Assembly: GCA_023435855.1 (NCBI GenBank)
Contig: JAEZLG010000256.1
Location: 1 to 9,095 of the forward strand
Length of the DNA: 9,095 nt
From: Bacillota bacterium
GTDB lineage: Bacteria; Bacillota; Clostridia; Christensenellales; CAG-138
Reading direction: 5' to 3'
Each line of letters begins with the position of its first letter. The stretch's first letter is position 1. Under the pieces are notes generated by a model. That model had not been told where the DNA came from. It saw only the letters and a list, made by a program, of their open reading frames with translations, and ran no database searches. This document shows, in pieces, positions 1 through 5,526 of the stretch. The translations under genes and the position numbers were made by a program.

Positions 1-519
1 CGCTACAAGGGGAAGGACCGTGCCGAATGGCTTGAAACAGCGCTTTACATTTGCCCCAGCTGCGGGGGAATCGGCACGCTCAAAAGTCAAAAAAACGAAT
101 TTTACTGCGATTGCGGTCTCAACTTAGAGTATACGGAATACGGATATCTGGAGGGTAATGTCCCCTATAAGACCGTCACCCATTGGGATAACTGGCAAAC
201 CGAGCGGCTTTCTGAGATCGCCAAAGAGCCCGGCGATGCGTCTTTGTTTACGGATGAAAATGTGCGCCTTATATGCGTAATGCCGGACCATAAAGAAGAA
301 ACGATCGCGCAGGGAACGCTTACGATGAACCGGGAATACATCGAATGCGGCGGAACAAAGCTTTTTATTTCCGATATCTCCGCCATGGCGTTGTATGGCC
401 GCGCGAACGTGACCTTCACCCACAAAGACGGTCACTACGAGCTCTTAAGCGTACCGCCGTTTTGCGGAAGAAAGTATTTTCAGCTATTCGAGTTGCTGAA
501 GAAAGAAACCGAGAAATAA
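1..519 (+). CDS. Lysophospholipid acyltransferase (PlsC-like), C-terminal part with zinc ribbon; 5' end outside the window
   Basis: The frame is open from base 1 to a TAA at 517-519, giving 172 visible residues with the N-terminus missing. The first residues (RYKGKDRAEWLE) resemble the segment that follows the acyltransferase domain in clostridial 1-acyl-glycerol-3-phosphate acyltransferase-like proteins. A zinc-ribbon pattern follows: CPSC at visible residues 18-21 and CDC at 36-38. After it comes a beta-rich tail of about 130 residues with no motif I can name. If the call is right, the enzyme would transfer an acyl chain to a lysophospholipid at the inner face of the membrane. The catalytic HX4D motif should lie upstream and is not visible, so the function rests on remembered resemblance of the tail. 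The downstream LCP gene is 130 bases away and has its own candidate promoter. Confidence 0.6.
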   Translation, partial: RYKGKDRAEWLETALYICPSCGGIGTLKSQKNEFYCDCGLNLEYTEYGYLEGNVPYKTVTHWDNWQTERLSEIAKEPGDASLFTDENVRLICVMPDHKEETIAQGTLTMNREYIECGGTKLFISDISAMALYGRANVTFTHKDGHYELLSVPPFCGRKYFQLFELLKKETEK

Positions 520-533
520 ACTTTTGTTCATTT

Positions 534-564
534 TTGCGTATTTTTAAGCGTTTCGTGCTATACT
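534..564 (+). promoter_or_regulatory. Candidate sigma-A promoter of the LCP gene (extended -10)
   Basis: TATACT at 559-564 matches the -10 consensus at five of six bases and is preceded by TGC, an extended -10 element. The best -35 match is TTGCGT at 534-539, with a long 19-base spacer, so the extended -10 probably carries the promoter. Start of transcription would be near 571, leaving a leader of about 80 bases before the ATG at 650. Seen by eye only. Confidence 0.5.
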
Positions 565-649
565 TGCGGCGGAACGCTGTTTTTAAAAGACGTGTTGGGG
601 CGGAACCGGCTCATGATGCGGCGCGTTTTATTGTAAGGGGTATAGCCGG

Positions 650-2146
650 ATGAAGAAAAAGAAAAAAAGCATCACCGCACTGATTATAGCGCTACTCGTT
701 CTCGTAGGCGCACTTGCGGCGGTGGGTATTTATTTAAAGAACCTACAAACAAACCCTATGGCTGCGTTTGAGGAGATACCGGTGCCGACTCCTGCTGTGT
801 CCACCGCTATACCGCAAACACAAATACCCAATGAGCCAACGCCAACACCCGTCCCAACGCTTTCGCCCGAGGAAGCACTTCAAGCCGCGGCGGATGCGGA
901 ATTCATGAAAAACCGCGTGAACATACTCATGCTCGGCTGGGACGAAAGCCCCGAACGCAACGATGAGGACAGCGTATTATACCGCGATGAGGAGAACAAT
1001 TTCAGAAGCGACGTCATCATGCTTCTGACGGTCGATTTTGAAAATAAGGTTGTCGATTTGATTTCCGTTCCGCGTGATACCTATGCGCCCATCTACAACG
1101 TGGAGGGCAGATTTAAGATCAACGCCGCGTTCGCCAAAGGTGGCAGCGCTAAAGGCGACGGCTTCAACTACGCCATGAAAACAGTATCAAACCTTCTCGG
1201 TGTGCCTATAAACTACTATGCAGGCGTGAACATGCAGGGCATGAAGGCGGTGGTAGATGCGATGGGTGGTGTTGATTACGATGTGGATTTGCGCATTGTG
1301 CTCAACGGACGCGTGCTCGAAAAGGGGATGCAGCACCTTAACGGCCAGCAGGTGCTCGACTATTGCCGCGCGCGCAAGGGCTACGGCACCGACGTCAGCC
1401 GGGCTGACCGCCAGCAGAGGATGCTGTTTGCTATATTCAACCAACTGAAAAGCAAAAACCAAATCGTCAATTTACCAAACGTCTACCTTGGCGTGAAGGA
1501 TTATGTTAACACCAACCTCAATTTCGACCAGATTGCGGCGCTTTCAATGTTTGCGCTCGATTTTGATACCGCAAACCTTCGCCGTCATACGCTTGACGGC
1601 GAATACATAAGCGGCACACCCTACAACGGCGCATCGTTTTATGTGCTTAAAAACAGCAAGTTGAAGCAACTCGTCAAGGATGTTTTCGGTGTTTCCATCG
1701 AACCCGACGCGCGATACGATGTTTCCTTTGTGAAGGCCGACAAGGCTGCCGCCGCGGCAATTGCCTATGTTGTAGGGTCTGAGAACATACTATTATACCT
1801 GGAAAGGCAAGGCCTCTATAGTAACCCAAAAACATGGACCGGCGACTATCCTGCGCCTGAGCCCGCATGGGATATCCAAGAGCTTCTTCTTTCCATGGAA
1901 CAAGTTAACGCCGTTGCCTTGCGTGATATTCCCGCCTCCGCCTCAGACGAAAGGCGCGAGAAAATTCTAAGCACCCAATTCGACACGGACGCCATTTCCG
2001 CTGCCGTGGAGCGCATACGTCAGTCCATGTGGACGGTTTGCACCGATTACAGCCTCTATCGTGAGTACTTCACCAAAAAGCTTTTGCCGGAGGAGTTTTA
2101 TAATCTTTTGCCCTCCTATCAAACGCTGATGACACCGGAGCCGTAG
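650..2146 (+). CDS. LytR-CpsA-Psr (LCP) family wall-polymer ligase, membrane anchored
   Basis: LCP enzymes move undecaprenyl-phosphate-linked polymers such as teichoic acids or capsule onto peptidoglycan at the outer face of the membrane. The 498-residue protein has a Lys-rich start (MKKKKKS), one membrane segment at about 8-29, a Pro/Thr-rich linker at about 43-72 and an LCP domain at about 88-265. Family signatures are visible: NILMLGWDES at 91-100, RSDVIMLL at 119-126, SVPRDTY at 139-145 with the conserved Arg-Asp, KINAAF at 156-161, and the Arg/Asp-rich stretch CRARKGYGTDVSRADRQQ at 239-256. About 230 residues follow the core domain. I do not recognise the last 150 of these, which contain no membrane segment. 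The ATG start follows AAGGGG (635-640) by 9 bases. The phosphoesterase gene starts 29 bases after the stop, so the two are probably co-transcribed. The polymer substrate cannot be told from sequence. Confidence 0.9.
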   Translation: MKKKKKSITALIIALLVLVGALAAVGIYLKNLQTNPMAAFEEIPVPTPAVSTAIPQTQIPNEPTPTPVPTLSPEEALQAAADAEFMKNRVNILMLGWDESPERNDEDSVLYRDEENNFRSDVIMLLTVDFENKVVDLISVPRDTYAPIYNVEGRFKINAAFAKGGSAKGDGFNYAMKTVSNLLGVPINYYAGVNMQGMKAVVDAMGGVDYDVDLRIVLNGRVLEKGMQHLNGQQVLDYCRARKGYGTDVSRADRQQRMLFAIFNQLKSKNQIVNLPNVYLGVKDYVNTNLNFDQIAALSMFALDFDTANLRRHTLDGEYISGTPYNGASFYVLKNSKLKQLVKDVFGVSIEPDARYDVSFVKADKAAAAAIAYVVGSENILLYLERQGLYSNPKTWTGDYPAPEPAWDIQELLLSMEQVNAVALRDIPASASDERREKILSTQFDTDAISAAVERIRQSMWTVCTDYSLYREYFTKKLLPEEFYNLLPSYQTLMTPEP

Positions 2147-2153
2147 CCAAGTT

Positions 2154-2172
2154 GCCGCATACAAAATGCGGC
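2154..2172 (+). other. Perfect 7-bp hairpin in front of the phosphoesterase start
   Basis: GCCGCAT, a 5-base loop (ACAAA) and ATGCGGC form a perfect inverted repeat in the 29-base gap between the LCP and phosphoesterase genes. It ends 3 bases before the ATG at 2176, where a Shine-Dalgarno sequence would be expected. No T-run follows, so it is not a normal intrinsic terminator. It could limit translation from 2176 or mark a processing site. Confidence 0.5.
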
Positions 2173-2175
2173 TGA

Positions 2176-3078
2176 ATGATATTTATGACTGACTTACAAA
2201 AGGTGAAAGTGCGGGGAAAGCACTCCGCAAAAAGAACACAAATGCTCGATTATTTCATCCTACTTGCGGCGTTCATTGTACTTGCAGGCTTTTTTGTTTT
2301 TGAGAACAACGATATTGTTGTCTCCAAATTTACCTATGCGAGTGAAAGGTTGCCTAAAGCATTTGAAGGTTTTGTGATTGCGCAGATTTCCGATTTGCAC
2401 AACAAGCGCTTCGGTGCGAACCAGAAGCGAATCTTTCAAAAGCTTAAAGATGCAAATCCCGATCTTATCGTCGTCACAGGGGACGTTTTAGACCACCGCC
2501 GCTACGATTTCGCACCCGTTATAGAGCTGATGAATGGTGCAAAGAAACTTGCCCCCGTCGTTTACGTTCCGGGCAACCATGAGGAATCGACGGGGCGTTA
2601 TATTGAGATCAAAGAAGCGCTTCTCCGCGCGGGTGTTACCGTGCTGGGTGACGCTTCTTATACTGTGTCGCGGGACGATGATACCGTTACGGTACTCGGC
2701 GTGCTCGACCCGGCTTTTTCTAAACTTAGGCAAACCCGTAAAACCGATGCGTCGGATATGAGGCGCTTCCTTAACACGCAATATGAAGAGAATGATTTTA
2801 CAATACTTCTGTCGCACAGGGCTGAGCTTTTGAAGCTTTACTCGGAAGTCGGAGTGGATCTGGTTTTCGCCGGTCATGCGCACGGTGGTCAGATACGGCT
2901 GCCGTTTATTGGTGGGTTGTATGCACCCGGTCAGGGTGTTTTCCCCAAGTATACGAGCGGACGTCACGATGCGGGCAATACGACCATGTATATAAGCCGA
3001 GGCTTGGGCAACAGCGTATTCCCTTTGCGTATATTCAACCGCCCCGAACTTGTTGTGGTGACATTAAAGGTAAAATAA
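2176..3078 (+). CDS. Membrane-anchored calcineurin-like metallophosphoesterase (YkuE/YaeI type)
   Basis: This is a two-metal phosphoesterase with 300 residues from the first ATG. All the usual motifs are present in order: SDLH (Asp73, His75), GD at 102-103, GNHE at 133-136, SH with His214, and GHAHGGQ at 233-239. A positively charged N-terminus and one hydrophobic segment at about 26-43 suggest a membrane anchor with the catalytic domain outside. Relatives act on phosphoesters at the envelope, but the substrate is unknown here. The start is uncertain because the ATG at 2176 has a hairpin instead of a ribosome site. ATG 2185 and GTG 2209, the latter preceded by AAAGGTG, are alternatives, and all of them keep the anchor and domain. 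It follows the LCP gene by 29 bases and ends at the terminator at 3134-3165, suggesting a two-gene envelope operon. Confidence 0.9.
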   Translation: MIFMTDLQKVKVRGKHSAKRTQMLDYFILLAAFIVLAGFFVFENNDIVVSKFTYASERLPKAFEGFVIAQISDLHNKRFGANQKRIFQKLKDANPDLIVVTGDVLDHRRYDFAPVIELMNGAKKLAPVVYVPGNHEESTGRYIEIKEALLRAGVTVLGDASYTVSRDDDTVTVLGVLDPAFSKLRQTRKTDASDMRRFLNTQYEENDFTILLSHRAELLKLYSEVGVDLVFAGHAHGGQIRLPFIGGLYAPGQGVFPKYTSGRHDAGNTTMYISRGLGNSVFPLRIFNRPELVVVTLKVK

Positions 3079-3102
3079 AGCTGCGAAAGCGGGTATTATT
3101 TC

Positions 3103-3116
3103 ATTTCCCGGGAAAT
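3103..3116. repeat. Perfect 14-bp palindrome
   Basis: ATTTCCCGGGAAAT is perfectly self-complementary with no loop. It sits 24 bases after the phosphoesterase stop and 17 bases before the terminator stem. Its role is unknown. It could be a protein-binding site or chance. Confidence 0.35.
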
Positions 3117-3133
3117 TATAGAAGCTATACGGT

Positions 3134-3165
3134 AAAACGGCTGTTCAACTGAACAGCCGTTTTTT
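3134..3165 (+). terminator. Intrinsic terminator after the LCP-phosphoesterase genes
   Basis: A perfect 13-bp stem (3134-3146 with 3151-3163) closes a 4-base loop, AACT. The stem core is CGGCTGTTC. The run of six T at 3160-3165 follows on the plus strand. Four A at the left foot give a short T-run on the other strand as well, so it may also act weakly on transcripts arriving from the E1 genes. Confidence 0.9.
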
Positions 3166-3173
3166 GTGTTAAA

Positions 3174-3198
3174 GCTTCGCTCCGTTTAGGATGACAAT
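3174..3198 (-). repeat. 'CHPERSE'-type dispersed intergenic repeat, one degenerate copy
   Basis: Read on the minus strand, this segment contains GTCATCC followed by GAGCGAAG and would translate as HCHPKRSEA. That is close to the CHPERSE/CHPKRSE strings well known as false proteins from short intergenic repeats in many bacterial genomes. Here it lies between two opposed terminators and is not part of a gene. Only one copy is seen in the window, so calling it a repeat rests on general knowledge. Confidence 0.55.
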
Positions 3199-3244
3199 GG
3201 CGGGCAGAGCGGAGGCTGGTCGGTTGATATATTTCGTATAATAG

Positions 3245-3266
3245 AAAAATCCCCGAGCGGGGATTT
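3245..3266 (-). terminator. Intrinsic terminator after the E1-alpha/E1-beta operon
   Basis: AAATCCCC (3247-3254) pairs with GGGGATTT (3259-3266) around a 4-base loop. Read on the minus strand, the stem is followed by five T (complement of 3249-3245). It lies about 57 bases beyond the E1-beta stop and closes the minus-strand operon. Confidence 0.8.
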
Positions 3267-3295
3267 ATAATGTGTACGCGTTTGGTATATTGTAG

Positions 3296-3314
3296 GGGCG
3301 GATAGCATCCGCCC
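3296..3314. repeat. GC-rich inverted repeat next to the E1-beta stop
   Basis: GGGCGGAT and ATCCGCCC form a perfect 8-bp stem around AGC, ending 9 bases from the E1-beta stop codon. The sequence TAGGGGCGGATAGCATCCG resembles short palindromic intergenic repeats seen scattered in clostridial genomes, but no second copy is in this window. It is not followed by T on the minus strand, so it is not itself a terminator. Confidence 0.45.
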
Positions 3315-3323
3315 GTGATCATA

Positions 3324-4304
3324 TTAGTCCATCAATTCTTTCGCGGCAAGATAAATGCTTTCCTCGTTTGGCAGAAGCTCTGTTTCAAGCTCCAATGCGG
3401 AGGGGATGGGGGAGAATGCAGCGCCTAGGCGGCGTATGGGCTTTTTAAGCGCGGGAAGTACATCGCTGCAGGCGATGGTTGAAGTGACTTCGGCACCGAA
3501 GCCCGCAAAGCATACGGCTTCATGAACAATCAACACACGACCCGTTTTTTTCGCGGTTGTGAGTACTGCCTCCGTATCAAGCGGGGAGAGTGTGCGAAGA
3601 TCAAGCACTTCTGCTTCGATACCTTCTTTATGAAGCCGATCGGCTACGGCTAAACTCATCTGTACGGTGCGACCGTAGGTTATAATCGACAGATCCGCTC
3701 CCTCGCGCTTTATATCCGCGACACCGAGCGGCACAACGTATTCACCGTCAGGTACGAGGCCGGAGGTCTCGTAGAGCATTTTTTGCTCAAATACCAGCAC
3801 GGGGTTATCGTCGAGTATAGCAGATGTAAGAAGCCCTTTCGCGTCGTAAGGTGTGGAGGGGACCACAACCTTGAGGCCCGGGATATGGCAGAACAGCGTT
3901 TCGAGGGATTGCGAATGCTGCGCCGAAGCGCCTGTACCCGCACCTGCTGCAAGCCGTATCACCATGGGAATACTTGCGTTTTTACCGAGCATGAAGCGGA
4001 ACTTCGCCGCTTGGTTTACAATCTGGTCGAAGCAAACGGAAATGAAATCCGAAAACATGATATCTATAATGGGGCGCATGCCCGTGAGCGCAGCACCTAC
4101 GCCTGCACCCACGAAAGCAGTTTCTGAAATAGGGGTATCACGTACGCGTTCTGCACCGAATTCCTCGAGCATACCTTCGGGTACGCCAAAAGAGCCGCCA
4201 TAAATGCCTACGTCTTCACCCATTAAAAATACGCGCTCGTCGCGGCGCATGCGCTCGCACATAGCTTCGCGCAAAGCTTCCGCATAAGTCAATTTACGCT
4301 CCAT
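3324..4304 (-). CDS. acoB: Thiamine-dependent dehydrogenase E1 component, beta subunit (acetoin/pyruvate dehydrogenase type)
   Basis: With the alpha subunit this forms the alpha2beta2 E1 enzyme that decarboxylates a 2-oxo acid or cleaves acetoin on thiamine diphosphate. From the ATG at 4304 it is 326 residues, the normal family length. Visible marks are FLMGEDVGIYGGSFG near 26-40, DTPISE with the conserved catalytic Glu near 61, DFISVCFDQIVNQAAK near 86-101, the active-site His in AQHSQSLE near 130, and the C-terminal transketolase-type domain (EVLDLRTLSPLDTEAV). An upstream ATG at 4319 would add five residues and overlap the alpha gene. ATG 4304 is preferred because AGGGTG lies 5 bases before it, inside the end of the alpha gene. 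The 4-base gap to the alpha stop suggests translational coupling. The symbol is by analogy with acetoin dehydrogenase, and the substrate is not proven. Confidence 0.87.
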   Translation of the reverse strand: MERKLTYAEALREAMCERMRRDERVFLMGEDVGIYGGSFGVPEGMLEEFGAERVRDTPISETAFVGAGVGAALTGMRPIIDIMFSDFISVCFDQIVNQAAKFRFMLGKNASIPMVIRLAAGAGTGASAQHSQSLETLFCHIPGLKVVVPSTPYDAKGLLTSAILDDNPVLVFEQKMLYETSGLVPDGEYVVPLGVADIKREGADLSIITYGRTVQMSLAVADRLHKEGIEAEVLDLRTLSPLDTEAVLTTAKKTGRVLIVHEAVCFAGFGAEVTSTIACSDVLPALKKPIRRLGAAFSPIPSALELETELLPNEESIYLAAKELMD

Positions 4305-4308
4305 CAAG

Positions 4309-5280
4309 TCACCCTGCATAAACCAAGCCTTTAAGCTCCTCTATACGTGGGGGCTTACAAGCTGTGGCAAAATCCACCGCTGCATCAATGGCTGCCGCAG
4401 CGCTTTGTTCTCTTTGGTTCAATTCCTCTTTAGTAACGCCGTTTGTAAGAAGCGTATCGGCAAATCGGCCGATTGGGTTTTGTGCCTCCCAAAAGTCTAT
4501 CTCCTGCTTCGTGCGGTATTTGTTCTTATCGCTTTTGGAGTGGCCGCAGGTGCGGTAGGAATGCTCCACGATAAACGCAGGCGTGTTGTTTTCAAGCACA
4601 TACTGCCGCGCCTGACTTACAGTTTTATAAACATCCAGTACGTCGTTGCCATCTGCCTCAAAAGTGTGTATACCATAAGCCTCCGCGCGTTTCTTAAGAT
4701 CCGTCTCCTTGGATGCGCGGTAAAGCGGGGTTGACATGCCGTAGCAGTTGTTGATACACGCAAACAGTACCGGGAGCCCCCAAACGGCAGCAAGGTTGAG
4801 CGCTTCATGCACAGCACCTTGGTTAAAGGAGCCGTCACCGAGATAACACAATACCACGCGATCCTCTTCGCCGCGAAGTTTAATCGAAAGCCCTGCGCCG
4901 CATGCAATGGGCGCGTTTGCACCCACGATGCCGTTTGCGCCGAGCATGCTTTTACTTAAATCCGCAATATGCATAGAGCCGCCGCGGCCGCCGTTGGTGC
5001 CGCAGGATTTACCCATCATTTCAGCCATCATGGCGTTTATATCGAGGGGTTTACCCATGGCCTGCCCGTGCCCGCGGTGCGTGGCGAGAAGATAATCGTT
5101 CTCTTTGAGTGCGAAACCGGTGCCTATTACAGCTGCTTCCTCGCCGATGCACAAATGCGCCGTCCCGTGAAGCCGACCCTCCAAAAACAGGGTGTTGACC
5201 CGCTCCTCAAAAAAGCGCACAAGCTGCATGCGTTCGTATACTGCCAATAAAAAAGATTTTTCGTAGGGTAGCTTATTCAA
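4309..5280 (-). CDS. acoA: Thiamine-dependent dehydrogenase E1 component, alpha subunit (acetoin dehydrogenase type)
   Basis: This is the alpha subunit of a heterotetrameric 2-oxo-acid/acetoin dehydrogenase E1. It shows the thiamine diphosphate motif GDGSFNQGAVHEALN to INN (about residues 148-178, numbered from the TTG), the THRGHG loop near 67-72, the GGRGGSMH segment and the active-site-loop sequence SYRTCGHSKSDKNKYRT. The start is a choice. The frame is open to a GTG at 5385, but the extra 35 residues (MLNGMRRLDCSDRHSS...) look unlike protein. The TTG at 5280-5278 has GGAG 8 bases upstream (5289-5292) and gives 323 residues beginning NKLPYEKSFLLAVYERM, as in AcoA/PdhA relatives. The beta gene follows by 4 bases, and a candidate promoter lies at 5425-5453. 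Motif content favours acetoin dehydrogenase over branched-chain types, but this is inference. Confidence 0.87.
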   Translation of the reverse strand: MNKLPYEKSFLLAVYERMQLVRFFEERVNTLFLEGRLHGTAHLCIGEEAAVIGTGFALKENDYLLATHRGHGQAMGKPLDINAMMAEMMGKSCGTNGGRGGSMHIADLSKSMLGANGIVGANAPIACGAGLSIKLRGEEDRVVLCYLGDGSFNQGAVHEALNLAAVWGLPVLFACINNCYGMSTPLYRASKETDLKKRAEAYGIHTFEADGNDVLDVYKTVSQARQYVLENNTPAFIVEHSYRTCGHSKSDKNKYRTKQEIDFWEAQNPIGRFADTLLTNGVTKEELNQREQSAAAAIDAAVDFATACKPPRIEELKGLVYAG

Positions 5281-5424
5281 TATAAGCACTCCAAACCTAT
5301 CCGAACCCGCGAAAGCCATGTGTTTTGGCGGTTTCTGTGATGAATGTCGGTCAGAACAATCTAACCTTCGCATGCCGTTTAGCACAACAAATAAACCTGC
5401 AACGCCGTGACGGAATGCAAGTCG

Positions 5425-5453
5425 AGATTACCATTTCACCCATGAAGTGTCAA
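5425..5453 (-). promoter_or_regulatory. Candidate sigma-A promoter of the E1 operon
   Basis: On the minus strand a perfect -35 TTGACA (complement of 5448-5453) is followed by a 17-base spacer and TAATCT (complement of 5425-5430), which keeps the key first, second and last bases of the -10. TGG directly before it gives an extended -10. Transcription would start near 5418, leaving a leader of about 138 bases before the TTG at 5280. I recognise no riboswitch in that leader. Confidence 0.6.
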
Positions 5454-5494
5454 GTGAACTTACTGTGAAGCGCTATGCGCTTTCGCTGAAATGG
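5431..5494. repeat. Inverted repeat around the E1 promoter (possible operator)
   Basis: CCATTTCA at 5431-5438, inside the promoter spacer, is repeated inverted as TGAAATGG at 5487-5494, upstream of the -35. The centres are 56 bases apart, a spacing at which a DNA-looping or dimeric regulator could act. Short GTGAA/TTCAC words also recur between them. Evidence is the pattern alone. Confidence 0.3.
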
Positions 5495-5526
5495 CTGTGG
5501 TCACTTTCGTGAAAGACGAAGTCTTT
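5466..5526 (-). other. Small hairpins between the HD-GYP gene and the E1 promoter
   Basis: AAAGAC-GAA-GTCTTT (5512-5526) overlaps the HD-GYP stop codon, and AAGCGC-TAT-GCGCTT lies near 5468-5482. Neither is followed by a T-run on the minus strand, so neither is a convincing terminator. Together they fill most of the gap between the HD-GYP gene and the promoter at 5425-5453. Confidence 0.35.

Noticed and set aside
2488..2967. 159-codon open frame on the minus strand
   Set aside because: It lies wholly inside the phosphoesterase gene, whose motifs are unmistakable, and its translation shows no domain or ribosome site.
3224..3242. TTGATA and TATAAT words on the plus strand
   Set aside because: They are only about 7 bases apart, far too close for a promoter, and no gene follows on that strand.
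3125..3322. 65-codon minus-strand open frame containing HCHPKRSEA
   Set aside because: It runs across two terminator hairpins and a dispersed repeat, and this string is a known false-protein product of such repeats.
5281..5418. Possible riboswitch (for example a thiamine pyrophosphate type) in the E1 leader
   Set aside because: The conserved CTGAGA and related core sequences of the thiamine riboswitch are absent.
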